Source: CAYFUG01 sp964346295
Lineage (GTDB): Bacteria; Patescibacteriota; Minisyncoccia; Moranbacterales; DUUL01
NCBI GenBank assembly: GCA_964346295.1
Contig: CAYFUG010000024.1
Coordinates: 1 to 16,049 of the forward strand
Length of the DNA: 16,049 nucleotides
Reading direction: 5' to 3'
Below the pieces are notes generated by a model. The model saw nothing but the letters and a program-made list of their open reading frames with translations, was not told where the DNA came from and did not search any database. A program made the position numbers and the translations under genes. Numbering within the stretch: the first letter of the stretch is position 1; every line of letters begins with the position of its first letter. Below, one piece after another: positions 7,169 through 14,818 of the stretch.

Positions 7169-7255
7169 CGGTAGGAGAGGGATTCGAACCCTCGTCTCGG
7201 TTGCCCAAGAACCGCTTTTCGAGAGCGGCGCTTTCGACCTCTCAGCCATCCTACC
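7169..7255 (-). tRNA. tRNA-Ser (anticodon CGA)
   Basis: The minus strand from 7255 folds as a class II tRNA of 87 bases. The acceptor stem is GGTAGGA paired with TCCTACC. The anticodon stem is CCGCT/AGCGG around the loop CTCGAAA, giving anticodon CGA (7219-7221). The variable arm is long, as in serine tRNAs, and the T-arm is GAGGGTTCGAATCCCTC. The discriminator base is G (complement of 7169), typical of tRNA-Ser. CCA is not encoded; the next bases are CA then G. It reads codon UCG. Upstream lies the terminator of the glycosyltransferase gene, and no promoter of its own is obvious. Confidence 0.95.
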
Positions 7256-7270
7256 GGATTACACCTTTTT

Positions 7271-7300
7271 AAAAAAGCCTTTTAACTGAAAAAGGCTTTT
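7271..7300 (-). terminator. Intrinsic terminator after the glycosyltransferase gene
   Basis: An 11-bp stem (7273-7283 with 7290-7300, AAAAGCCTTTT and its complement) with a 6-base loop is followed on the minus strand by TTTTTT (7276-7271). It starts 17 bases after the stop of the glycosyltransferase gene and sits between it and tRNA-Ser. Confidence 0.8.
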
Positions 7301-7317
7301 CCCTAGTCAAGTAGCTT

Positions 7318-8598
7318 CTAGGAGGTCTCCTTTTCTTTTTGTTTCTCCTCCTTGGCTTGTCTCTTTGCCTCCGCCTTTGCCTCCTTGGCAACTTTTTTAG
7401 CCTCTTTTCTTGCTTCTTTTTCCTGAATTATTCGCTCTATCTCATCCAAACGATACTGCTTCGCTTGCTGATAAATTCCCTCCAACTTCTCTGAGCACTT
7501 CTGATAACTCATCTCCTTGGAAAACTTTTTTCCGTTCTTTCCCAATCGAGCTCGCAACTTATCGTCTTCCACTACTTTCATCACCGCCTCAGCAAATTCC
7601 TCTTTGTCTAACTCAGTCAAAATTCCATTCTTCCAGTGATCAAGCTGGTCATTAATTCCCGGTCCTTTCACCGCCACCACAGCTAAACCGGCTGCCATCG
7701 CTTCTAATATTGTTAATCCCTGGGTTTCTGAGCGAGAAGCATGCACGAAAATATCCCCTGCCGCATAATAGTCCTGGACTTCCTCCTGAGGAACAAAACC
7801 AGTGAAAATTACCCTCTCTTCAATCTTTCGATCTCGAGCCTTCTTTATTAAATTTTTCTTGAGAGATCCCTCACCCACGAATACCATTTTTAAATACAAA
7901 TTTTTCTCTAGCAAGGGAAAAACTGCCTCTGCCAAAAAACTCAGGTTCTTCTCTTCTTCTAGGCGACTAGTAAGCAAAAAAACTATTTCATTATCTTCAA
8001 TGCCCAACGATTTCCGGGTACCGGCTCGTTTGGCTCGCTGAAATTTACTCCAATCAATCCCCGAAGGGAGTACTTCTACGGGAGCAGTCACTCCTCTTTG
8101 ATTTTGCAAAAGATCCCTCACACTCTCCGAGGGAGCAATCACTTGATCGCACTTATCAGCAAATTTTGCCGCCCTTTTTTTAACATAAAACTTGAGTAAC
8201 GGCTGAGGAATAATTGGCAACACATAATGAGTATAATTTTCGTAGTGACAATGGTAAGTAAAGACTAAAGGAATCTCTAGCTTTTTAGCGATTTTTGCTC
8301 CACTCCTACCTACCGCAAAAGGTTGATGTACATGTACTATGTCCAAGCCAATCTCCCGAGCCTTCTTAGTGGCCCAGGGCCAAAAAGACCAGGCCAGTGG
8401 ATATTTCATCTTGTAACCATACATTACCGAAGGATAACGATAAACCCTCTCGTTGCGATCCTGGTAACCCCAAAAACGAGGAGCAAAAATGTACACTTCG
8501 TGCCCCTGCTCTTCTAGGCCACGCCTAAAAAACTCGATCGAAGAAACCGAGCCATAAGAAATAGGGAAATAACTATTGGTAAAAAATCCGATTTTCAA
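7318..8598 (-). CDS. GT4-family glycosyltransferase, probably glycolipid synthase-like
   Basis: This transfers a sugar from a nucleotide-sugar donor, probably to a membrane lipid or surface glycan. The GT-B fold shows an N-terminal acceptor half (MKIGFFTNSYFPISYGSVSS; DIVHVHQPF at 86-94) and a C-terminal donor half with the EX7E motif: Glu291 and Glu299 in ETQGLTILE. FVGEGSLKKNL and RVIFTGFVP are typical GT4 blocks. The layout is close to 1,2-diacylglycerol 3-glucosyltransferases, but substrate cannot be read from sequence. Residues about 391-426 are an Ala/Lys/Glu-rich helical tail, perhaps a membrane-surface or coiled-coil segment. The start is TTG at 8596-8598; an in-frame TAG lies four codons upstream and no nearby ATG fits. 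A promoter lies at 8668-8695 and a terminator at 7271-7300, so it is probably monocistronic. Confidence 0.9.
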   Translation of the reverse strand: MKIGFFTNSYFPISYGSVSSIEFFRRGLEEQGHEVYIFAPRFWGYQDRNERVYRYPSVMYGYKMKYPLAWSFWPWATKKAREIGLDIVHVHQPFAVGRSGAKIAKKLEIPLVFTYHCHYENYTHYVLPIIPQPLLKFYVKKRAAKFADKCDQVIAPSESVRDLLQNQRGVTAPVEVLPSGIDWSKFQRAKRAGTRKSLGIEDNEIVFLLTSRLEEEKNLSFLAEAVFPLLEKNLYLKMVFVGEGSLKKNLIKKARDRKIEERVIFTGFVPQEEVQDYYAAGDIFVHASRSETQGLTILEAMAAGLAVVAVKGPGINDQLDHWKNGILTELDKEEFAEAVMKVVEDDKLRARLGKNGKKFSKEMSYQKCSEKLEGIYQQAKQYRLDEIERIIQEKEARKEAKKVAKEAKAEAKRQAKEEKQKEKETS

Positions 8599-8667
8599 AA
8601 TAAACTTCTAATTTTTAAAATGCCTTAGTCCCTTTCGCCCCATTAACTCCAATATGGACTGCTCTTA

Positions 8668-8695
8668 ATTTTAGCGAAGATAAAAAATTTTTCAA
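8668..8695 (-). promoter_or_regulatory. Sigma70-type promoter for the glycosyltransferase gene
   Basis: On the minus strand, TTGAAA (8695-8690) and TAAAAT (8673-8668) are separated by 16 bases; each matches the -35 or -10 consensus in five of six positions. Initiation near 8661 would leave a leader of about 60 bases before the TTG start. Confidence 0.5.
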
Positions 8696-8745
8696 CCTGG
8701 ATTCCAATTCTAAAAACAACTCCCTTGCTGACTAATCGAAATTCT

Positions 8746-9555
8746 CTAATCCCTCGAATTGTTCTCAATAAAACGCAAAATGCTAGCGAAGGAATCCGGC
8801 AATTCACTGTCGGTAATCACATGATTATTATGCTCTGACTTAATCCACTCCAATTGCTTTTCTTGAGTTTTAAGGCTGTTAAAAATAATCCACGGAGAAT
8901 ATTTGGTAACCAAGTAATCCTTGCTAGTTTGTAATATTAATACAGGAGATTCTAACTGTTTAAAGCAAGCCATCGAACGTCGAATTACCTTGAAAACTTC
9001 CTTGACACTCCGAAGGGGAAAATACTGATAAGTATTTCGGGAGCGAGAAACCCGATCGGAATACTTCTTTTTAAAATAACGCCGAAAGGGAGTGGCAAAA
9101 GTGGCCATGATTCTCAAAAAAAAGTGATTTTTGATATGAACCGGAGTTCCAATTAAAATCAATCCGGCTACTCCTAAGCGGCTAGCTACAATAGCAGAAA
9201 CATTCCCTCCCAAAGAGATTCCTACTAAAAAAATCTTCTTAATTTGGGGATTTTTTTCTAATTTTAAAACTGCTCGGGAAACATCCCTTACCCATTCGGC
9301 GCAACCTACTTTTTCCAAATCCTCCGGAGCACTTCCGTGACCTGCTAATCGAGGAGAACAGATATGATAACCAGAACGGTTAAGAGCTCGGGCCAAGGGT
9401 TTGGTTTGCCTGGGCATTGCTGTCCAACCATGCACTAAAATCACCCCTACGGAATTATCACCCTTAAGACAAAAAGATTGATCTTGCCAACTTTCCAAGT
9501 CTTGTTCAGAAAATCCCATTTTAGAGGCCACACTTTTCGATCCATTTTTTCCCAT
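8746..9555 (-). CDS. Alpha/beta hydrolase (esterase or lipase-like)
   Basis: A 269-residue soluble hydrolase of the monoacylglycerol lipase/carboxylesterase type. The oxyanion motif is VILVHGWTAMP (38-48), the nucleophile elbow is VGISLGGN with Ser114, the acid is probably Asp213 in QTSKDYLV, and the base is His245 in NNHVITD. PRLAGHGSAPEDL (68-80) is typical of this group. A lid or cap containing many Arg, Lys and Tyr residues lies at about 143-200. Substrate is unknown; esters of lipids are the likeliest guess, and the glycosyltransferase next door is compatible with a lipid role without proving it. It lies 79 bases after the HAD gene on the same strand; a 7-bp AT hairpin (9598-9615) in that gap has no T run. 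Met13 is an alternative start. Confidence 0.88.
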   Translation of the reverse strand: MGKNGSKSVASKMGFSEQDLESWQDQSFCLKGDNSVGVILVHGWTAMPRQTKPLARALNRSGYHICSPRLAGHGSAPEDLEKVGCAEWVRDVSRAVLKLEKNPQIKKIFLVGISLGGNVSAIVASRLGVAGLILIGTPVHIKNHFFLRIMATFATPFRRYFKKKYSDRVSRSRNTYQYFPLRSVKEVFKVIRRSMACFKQLESPVLILQTSKDYLVTKYSPWIIFNSLKTQEKQLEWIKSEHNNHVITDSELPDSFASILRFIENNSRD

Positions 9556-9634
9556 ATTTTTAACTTAAAAAGGAAGTTTCGGCCTCGAGAAATACTGCTT
9601 CTAAAAAATTAGAAGAAAGTTTTTAAGGCGGTTT

Positions 9635-10318
9635 CTAAAATTCATAAATTACATCTTTCTTTTCCACTACGATTTTCCAACCTTCCTTTTGAGCAATTTC
9701 TCTCAATTCCGCGTTAGGGTTAAAAGCTACCGGTCTACTCACTAACTGTAGAAATTTAGCATCCGATTCAGTGTCTCCAATCCCAAAAGAACCTTCTAAG
9801 GAGAAACCTCTCTTCGTAATAAATTCCTTAACTACCAAATCTTTATTGCGAGCAGCACTAACATCGCATTCTCCAGTATAAATACCTTGATTATCAACCT
9901 CGTAAACACTTCCAAAGTAAGCGTCAAAATCAAAAATTGTAGCGTACTCCTTAACTATCTCCAACGGAGAACCAGAGATAATCAAAAGGAAGTAATCCTT
10001 TCTTAACTCTTCTATTAAATTGCTAGAAAAGATGTAAGTTCTTTTGGCATGAAAATTAGCCACCTTCTGAGACGCCTCAGCGATTTTATCATAATGACAA
10101 CCTCTAATATTATGGTCATACAAGGTCACCAGCTTTTCTCGATAGTCGTCATAACTCCCTTCGTGATTGAGCCACTGACCATAAGCTTCCACTAGTTGCT
10201 TACGCACTTCTTTTTCAAATATCCCTCTATAAACCAACTCGTTTAATAACTCAAAATGTAAATTTTTTCTAAAAATTGTTCCGTCAATGTCAAAAATTGC
10301 CAACTTTTCCTTTTTCAT
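9635..10318 (-). CDS. HAD-superfamily phosphatase (HAD-IB, SerB-like)
   Basis: A phosphomonoesterase that works through an aspartyl-phosphate. Motif I is AIFDIDGTIF with the nucleophile Asp10 and acid/base Asp12. Motif II is LLIISGSP with Ser115. Motif III is probably Lys159 in AARNKDLVVK. Motif IV is GIGDTESDAKF, with acidic residues at about 182-186 for Mg2+. A helical cap lies between motifs I and II (about 20-90), as in the subclass I enzymes related to phosphoserine phosphatase. All catalytic residues are present. The substrate is not evident; SerB-like proteins of this type include phosphoserine and lipid-linked phosphatases. The promoter at 10362-10390 is immediately upstream, so the HAD gene may lead an operon with the hydrolase. 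Confidence 0.9.
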   Translation of the reverse strand: MKKEKLAIFDIDGTIFRKNLHFELLNELVYRGIFEKEVRKQLVEAYGQWLNHEGSYDDYREKLVTLYDHNIRGCHYDKIAEASQKVANFHAKRTYIFSSNLIEELRKDYFLLIISGSPLEIVKEYATIFDFDAYFGSVYEVDNQGIYTGECDVSAARNKDLVVKEFITKRGFSLEGSFGIGDTESDAKFLQLVSRPVAFNPNAELREIAQKEGWKIVVEKKDVIYEF

Positions 10319-10361
10319 TTTTTGTTTTAGTCCTTATTTTTAATAACTGATTACTTAAAAC

Positions 10362-10390
10362 ATTATAACCCAAACCCAAAAATTGAGCAA
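10362..10390 (-). promoter_or_regulatory. Sigma70-type promoter for the HAD gene
   Basis: On the minus strand a perfect -10 box, TATAAT (10367-10362), lies 17 bases after TTGCTC (10390-10385), which matches the -35 consensus in three of six positions. Initiation near 10355 gives a leader of about 37 bases, with an AAGGA 12 bases before the ATG. It lies in the 195-base gap after polA, where I see no strong terminator. Confidence 0.6.
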
Positions 10391-10513
10391 TCTAAATCCA
10401 AAAAACTACTCCCTCTAGAAACCACTGGGGAAATGTTTTTTTGAAGAAAGTCCTGTAACTTAGGGCGAAAAATACCAGACCACGACGAAATTAATACTGT
10501 TTGAGGTTTTTGG

Positions 10514-13366
10514 CTAAAATTCACTCCAATTAGAACCTATCTTGACCTCCGCTAATAACGGTACTCCCAACCGATAAGAATCTTCCAGACACTTTTTGAT
10601 CTCCCCTGAGAACTCGCCTACTCGATCTCGACCAACTTCAAAAATGAGCTCATCATGGACTTGCAAAATAAGCTCTACTACCAGATCCTTAGCTGTTTGG
10701 TTAAACTTACTAAGAACTTCTTCTTGCGCCTTAATCGTCGCCAGCTTCATAATATCGGCCGCTAAACCTTGAATAGGTAAATTGATCGCCATCCGCTCTG
10801 CCATCGCTTGCTGCTGGGAATTCTCGGAATTGATAGCCGGCAAATAACGCCGCCGCCCCAACTCGGTCTCCACATAGCCATCTTTTCGAGCCGCTTCTTT
10901 GATTCCTTCCAAATAATCTTTTAAGCCGGAAAAAGTTTTTAGATAATTGTCAATAAATTCCCGGGATTGCTCTCGACCTAAGCCACTGTCACGCATAAAT
11001 CCATAAGCTCCCATCCCATAAAGAATGCCAAAATTGAGCGCCTTGGCCTGGCGTCGCATTTCTGCGGTTACCTCTTCGGGAGCTACCTGATTAACCCAAG
11101 CCGCTGTAGAACGATGAATATCTTGATTCTTCTCAAAGGCCTCTTTCATTTTGGGGTCATTAGAAAGATGCGCCGCCACTCGCAAATCTATTTGAGAATA
11201 GTCCACCGAAACTAGCATTTTGCCTTTTTCTGCCTTAAAGGCCTGCCGAATAAGCTTGGCCAATTCTCCCTTGTGGGGAATGTTTTGCAAATTAGGGTTA
11301 GAAGAGGATAACCGCCCAGTAGCGGCTACCATTTGATTGAAATGAGCGTGAATCCTGCCATCTTGAGGATTAATTAGCTTAACCAGAGCATCGGCATAAG
11401 TAGTTTTAACTTTAAAGAGCTCCCGATACTCTTCAATCAGGGGGATGATTTCGTGCTGATCACGCAATTTAGCCAACTGCTCGGCATCCGTAGAAAGACC
11501 GGATTTCCCCCGCCGAATTCCTTCAGTGGAAATTTTAAGTTTCTCGTATAATACTTCCCTGAGTTGCTGAGGGGAATTAATATTAAACTCTTCTCCTGCT
11601 AATTGATGAATTTGATCCCGAAGATTCTCAAGTTTTTCTTGAGCCACCTGAGAAGCTTCTTTCAGAGGTTTTTGGCTTACCGCCACTCCGGATAGTTCCA
11701 TCTGAGCCAAAATACCCTTAATCGGCCCTTCCACTTCTTCCCATAGCCATTGGAGATTTTTTTTCAGAAATTTGCTACCAGCCTGTTTTTTCTTGATTTG
11801 TTTAATTTCCTGGTGTTGTCGCTGAAAAATTAAATGGATCCCCGCCGCCTTCCGACCGTATTCCTGAGCCAAACTGTCATCGGTCCGAGTAAATAGATCT
11901 CGAGTGATTCCGTTTTTGGCTTTGGTCTGCTTCTTTTTTTCCTCCCGAGAATTATTCGGACTATTAAACTCACCCAACTGCTCAAACAAGAGCTTTTCCC
12001 AATTATCGGCATTAGCACTTCCCAGGAGGTAGGCAGCCACTCCCACATCCCTAAAATTAGCTGCTAAATCAAACAAATCTCTTGGATCAGGTTTCCAGCC
12101 AACTATTAAGCCTTGAGCAAAAAACTTTAAGTCTTCTTTTACCTGATGGCCGATTTTGATGATTTTATCCGAAGCAAAGAAATCAGCCAAGACCTCCGGT
12201 TGAGACTCCTCTACGAAATAGTTCTCTTCTCCGGTAGAAAACGCCACTCCCGCTAACTCACTGATCTTCCGCTCGCCCCGAAAAGCCAAGCAATAAGCCA
12301 CTTGCTTCGCCTTTTGAAGATTTTTAAGCAACTCTCGAATGTCTGATTTTTGACTAACCTTAGTTGCCTGCTTACTTAATAAGTCTGTATTTAAACCAGA
12401 ATCAGTTCCCTGCTTTTGACTTTGGCCAATCTCTCCTCGAGCCTCCCTTAACTCTTCCGGGATGATTTTTTCTTTTTTTACCAAGCGCTCCAATAAGCTC
12501 TTGAAGTTCATTTGAGAGAAAAAACTGGCTAAGCCTCGCCAGCTGAGGTTTTTCACTTGAGCAGCTTTGAGGTCGAAATCTAACTTCAAATTAGTTTCAA
12601 TTTCAGCCAATTCTCGGCTCATTTTTGCTTGATCTTGGCCTTCTTGGAGTTTATTTTGCACCCCGGCCGGCTTCACTCGCTCTATTTTTTGATAAATGTT
12701 CTCTAGGTTGTCGTACTCTTGCAGGAGTTTAGTGGCAGTTTTTTTGCCGATCCCCTTCACTCCGGGGATATTGTCGGAAGCGTCCCCTCGCAAGGCCTTG
12801 TAATCGATCAATTGATCCACCCGCAACTGATAACGCTCCTCGATCTCGGCTGGTCCGTAAAGCGCCAAATCTTTAATGCCTTTTTGCACCAGAAGCACTC
12901 GGGTGTCTTGGTCAGCCAATTGGAAGAGATCCCGGTCCCCGGTTACGATCACCTTTTGGAGTCCTTGATCTAAATTTTTTACAATCGATCCTAATACATC
13001 GTCCGCTTCAAAACCCTGCCTCTCCCAAATTGGCACTCCCAAATCAGTTAACATTTGCTTCACTAAGGGAATTTGGGCGTAGAGCTCGTCCGGGGCTTTC
13101 ACTCGCTGAGCTTTGTAATCTTGAAATTTATCGTGCCGAAAAGTCGGCCCCTCCAAATCAAAAGAGGCCGCTAAATAGTCCGGTTGGTGATTTTCTAAAA
13201 TCGCCAAAAGGGTCAGTGCAAAACCGTACACCGCTCCTGAGGGTGTTCCATCCCGGGTAGTAAAAGCCGGCAAAGCATGAAAAGCCCGATGCACCAAGGC
13301 ATTCCCGTCCAAGAGAAATAGGCCTTGCTTTTTATTTTTATTAGAGTTGTTTTTAGAATCAGTCAT
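10514..13366 (-). CDS. polA: DNA polymerase I with degenerate proofreading domain
   Basis: This repairs DNA and removes Okazaki primers. Residues 1-300 are the 5' nuclease: GLFLLDGNALVHRAF (Asp20), GFEADDVLG (120-123), GDRDLFQ (Asp144, Asp146), GDASDNIPGVKGIG (Asp195, Asp198, then a helix-hairpin-helix). About 340-530 is the 3' exonuclease fold, but motif I reads VAYCLAF where active enzymes have FDTET: Cys359 and Ala361 replace the metal-binding Asp and Glu. One motif II Asp (Asp412) remains. Proofreading is therefore probably lost. The polymerase half has motif A VDYSQIDLR (Asp722), motif B RRQAKALNFGILYG (Arg771, Lys775, Phe779, Tyr783) and motif C LQVHDELIFE (Asp905). At 950 residues it is full length. 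The ATG at 13366 has no close Shine-Dalgarno; an AGGAGG lies too far upstream (about 30 bases) with no start codon after it. Confidence 0.97.
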   Translation of the reverse strand: MTDSKNNSNKNKKQGLFLLDGNALVHRAFHALPAFTTRDGTPSGAVYGFALTLLAILENHQPDYLAASFDLEGPTFRHDKFQDYKAQRVKAPDELYAQIPLVKQMLTDLGVPIWERQGFEADDVLGSIVKNLDQGLQKVIVTGDRDLFQLADQDTRVLLVQKGIKDLALYGPAEIEERYQLRVDQLIDYKALRGDASDNIPGVKGIGKKTATKLLQEYDNLENIYQKIERVKPAGVQNKLQEGQDQAKMSRELAEIETNLKLDFDLKAAQVKNLSWRGLASFFSQMNFKSLLERLVKKEKIIPEELREARGEIGQSQKQGTDSGLNTDLLSKQATKVSQKSDIRELLKNLQKAKQVAYCLAFRGERKISELAGVAFSTGEENYFVEESQPEVLADFFASDKIIKIGHQVKEDLKFFAQGLIVGWKPDPRDLFDLAANFRDVGVAAYLLGSANADNWEKLLFEQLGEFNSPNNSREEKKKQTKAKNGITRDLFTRTDDSLAQEYGRKAAGIHLIFQRQHQEIKQIKKKQAGSKFLKKNLQWLWEEVEGPIKGILAQMELSGVAVSQKPLKEASQVAQEKLENLRDQIHQLAGEEFNINSPQQLREVLYEKLKISTEGIRRGKSGLSTDAEQLAKLRDQHEIIPLIEEYRELFKVKTTYADALVKLINPQDGRIHAHFNQMVAATGRLSSSNPNLQNIPHKGELAKLIRQAFKAEKGKMLVSVDYSQIDLRVAAHLSNDPKMKEAFEKNQDIHRSTAAWVNQVAPEEVTAEMRRQAKALNFGILYGMGAYGFMRDSGLGREQSREFIDNYLKTFSGLKDYLEGIKEAARKDGYVETELGRRRYLPAINSENSQQQAMAERMAINLPIQGLAADIMKLATIKAQEEVLSKFNQTAKDLVVELILQVHDELIFEVGRDRVGEFSGEIKKCLEDSYRLGVPLLAEVKIGSNWSEF

Positions 13367-13400
13367 AAAATAAAAACGCTTGTCGTTATAATAAACCTCC

Positions 13401-13440
13401 TGTCATTCCGGAGTTTCCCTAGGAAATATCCGGAATCTTA
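13401..13440. repeat. TGTCATTCC-type hairpin repeat upstream of polA
   Basis: ATTCCGGA (13405-13412) pairs with TCCGGAAT (13429-13436), and TTTCC (13414-13418) with GGAAA (13422-13426) around CTA, making a strong hairpin. The outer sequence TGTCAT...AATCTTA resembles the repeat at 15732-15762 (TGTCAT...GATCTTA). Both lie just upstream of a minus-strand start codon. Confidence 0.65.
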
Positions 13441-13454
13441 GCTTTTCTAGCAAA

Positions 13455-13630
13455 ACTTACTCGATTTGAATAACAAATTTTAGGACTTTCAAATTTTTAG
13501 GAAATTTTTAGGAAAAATCCCTGCCTGCCGGCAGGCAGGGAGCAACGAATTGTACTGAAAGGTATGGTGAACGAGTAGCGGAGATTTTGACACCAAGATT
13601 TTCAAAATTTGGAAGTTCTTCTCAGTAACT
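13455..13630. repeat. Imperfect fold-back element, possible MITE relative
   Basis: The segment 13483-13499 matches the reverse complement of 13602-13618 in 14 of 17 positions, and TTACT near 13457 pairs with AGTAA at 13624-13628. The right part (GGTATGGTGAACGAG, then GAGATTTTGACACCAAGATTT, then GGAAGTT) resembles the interior of the element at 506-668 (GCTACGGTAACGAG, CCGAGATTTGGG, GGAAGTT). I infer a divergent relative of that element; the similarity is by eye and not decisive. Confidence 0.4.
13519..13540. repeat. 22-bp perfect palindrome
   Basis: CCCTGCCTGCC is followed directly by its reverse complement GGCAGGCAGGG. It is strikingly GC-rich in an AT-rich gap. As DNA it could form a cruciform; as RNA it could form a hairpin only with a few unpaired central bases. 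It is not followed by a T run, so I do not call it a terminator. Palindromes of this type are frequently dispersed in intergenic DNA. Confidence 0.85.
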
Positions 13631-13647
13631 GGACAACTGGCTAAAAT
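13619..13647 (+). promoter_or_regulatory. Candidate promoter for the rhodanese-like gene
   Basis: TTCTCA (13619-13624, four of six against the -35 consensus) and TAAAAT (13642-13647, five of six against -10) are 17 bases apart on the plus strand. The leader would be about 105 bases. The -35 lies in the right end of the fold-back region. Confidence 0.3.
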
Positions 13648-13730
13648 TATTCTACCCTACTCTCTAGAAACTGTCCAAAACTAAGCCAGCTTTTCAATTT
13701 CCCCCTGCTCCGAGTTTAAATGGACTAAAA

Positions 13731-13758
13731 ACTAAAAACTAGCCACTAAAAACTAGCC
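13731..13758. repeat. 14-bp tandem duplication before a GTG start
   Basis: ACTAAAAACTAGCC occurs twice in a row, with a partial ACTAAAA just before (13724-13730). It ends one base before the GTG of the rhodanese-like gene and occupies the place where a Shine-Dalgarno would be expected; none is visible. Confidence 0.85.
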
Positions 13759-13759
13759 C

Positions 13760-14746
13760 GTGCCTACCAAAAAATTCTTTTCTAAAAACAAAAAAGATTC
13801 TTCTTCCAAGGAAAATTCCTCTCTCCGTAAAGGACCAATAATCTTGGCCCTTTTGGCTATCTTTCTAATTTTTGGCGCCTTCTTCTGGAAAAACCAGTCC
13901 CCGGACAATCTTGATAAACTCAAACAACAACTCCAAGAGCGAGAAAATGTTCAACTGCGCCAAGACATCCCCATTCTCCAGCCCCAAGATGTTTTCAGCC
14001 TAATCCGCAAAAAAGGCTACCAATTAGTCGACCTTCGAGAGCCAGGAGAGTTTCGACTTCTTCATATCGAATCCTCCCTCAATGCACCCTTTTCTCGGCT
14101 TGAGCAGACTATCAATCAAATTGATCCTCAAAAAGTAGTCATTCTAATCGACCGAGAAAATCTCCCTCGCACTCGCCTACTGGCTAATCACCTTAAAGAG
14201 CAAGGCGTAGACGTACGCTATTTTCAAGGAGGTATCCTAAAATACGCCCAAGAAAACTACACTTTTATTAACTTTGGCAACCCTGACTCTCCTCAGGACA
14301 GCCTTAAGGTCACTCCTCTCACTCCCCAAGAGATCAAAGAAAGAATTGCCTCCGGAGAACATTTTAATTTTGTAGATATCCGACCCTCGGATGCTTACCA
14401 GGCAGATCACATTCAAGGCTCCCTCAATATTCCCCTAGAACAGCTAGAAGACCGCAAGCACGACTTACCCCTAGGAAAAATTCTAGTTTACGATAACAAC
14501 CCTCTTCGCAGCTTTCAAGCTGCCGTCCGACTTTATGACATGAATGTAATGTCAGTTTACAACTGCACCGAATCTTATGTCACTATGGTAGAAACCCTAA
14601 CTGCTGAAAAATCTAACAATCCCAGTGAGAGCGAAACCGAAACTATTGAAACTGTCGAATCCGAGAGCGAAGGGGAGTCAGTGACCAATGAAGATGCAGA
14701 AACTAACGAGAGCGGAGAAGGTCAAGCCTCAGAAGATGCCCAATAA
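13760..14746 (+). CDS. Membrane-anchored tandem rhodanese-like protein, catalytic Cys absent
   Basis: The protein has a basic, Ser-rich N-terminus, a transmembrane segment at about 26-43 (PIILALLAIFLIFGAFFW), a short helical linker (50-65) and two rhodanese folds. Domain 1 (about 74-165) has YQLVDLREPGEFRLLHIESS and ends with FQGGILKY. Domain 2 (about 187-280) has FNFVDIRPSDAYQADHIQGS. Active rhodaneses carry a Cys at the end of the central strand; here these sites read VVILIDREN (Asp131) and ILVYDNNPLR (Asp245). Sulfur transfer is therefore unlikely, and a binding or scaffold role is more plausible. The last 48 residues are a strongly acidic Glu/Ser/Thr tail. The start is GTG. It is the only substantial plus-strand gene and converges with ispH, 72 bases apart, with no clear terminator between them. 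Confidence 0.88.
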   Translation: MPTKKFFSKNKKDSSSKENSSLRKGPIILALLAIFLIFGAFFWKNQSPDNLDKLKQQLQERENVQLRQDIPILQPQDVFSLIRKKGYQLVDLREPGEFRLLHIESSLNAPFSRLEQTINQIDPQKVVILIDRENLPRTRLLANHLKEQGVDVRYFQGGILKYAQENYTFINFGNPDSPQDSLKVTPLTPQEIKERIASGEHFNFVDIRPSDAYQADHIQGSLNIPLEQLEDRKHDLPLGKILVYDNNPLRSFQAAVRLYDMNVMSVYNCTESYVTMVETLTAEKSNNPSESETETIETVESESEGESVTNEDAETNESGEGQASEDAQ

Positions 14747-14818
14747 CAACACCAGGGAACGGGCGAGAGTTTCATGGATAAGCACACCACCAGTCTTACT
14801 TTCCAGAAAGCCCCTCTA

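Larger units (their letters stand above)
13367..13759. other. Divergent intergenic region rich in repeats
   Basis: This 393-base gene-free stretch separates polA (leftward) from the rhodanese-like gene (rightward). From left to right it holds a TGTCAT-type hairpin repeat (13401-13440), an imperfect fold-back region (about 13455-13630) around a 22-bp palindrome, a candidate rightward promoter (13619-13647) and a 14-bp tandem duplication just before the GTG start. No ORF of note is present. Confidence 0.7.

Noticed and set aside
13391..13402. AGGAGG on the minus strand as the polA ribosome site
   Set aside because: It is about 30 bases from the ATG, and no in-frame start codon lies at a usable distance from it.
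13519..13540. The 22-bp palindrome as an intrinsic terminator
   Set aside because: No T run follows on either strand, and it lies upstream of both flanking genes rather than downstream of one.
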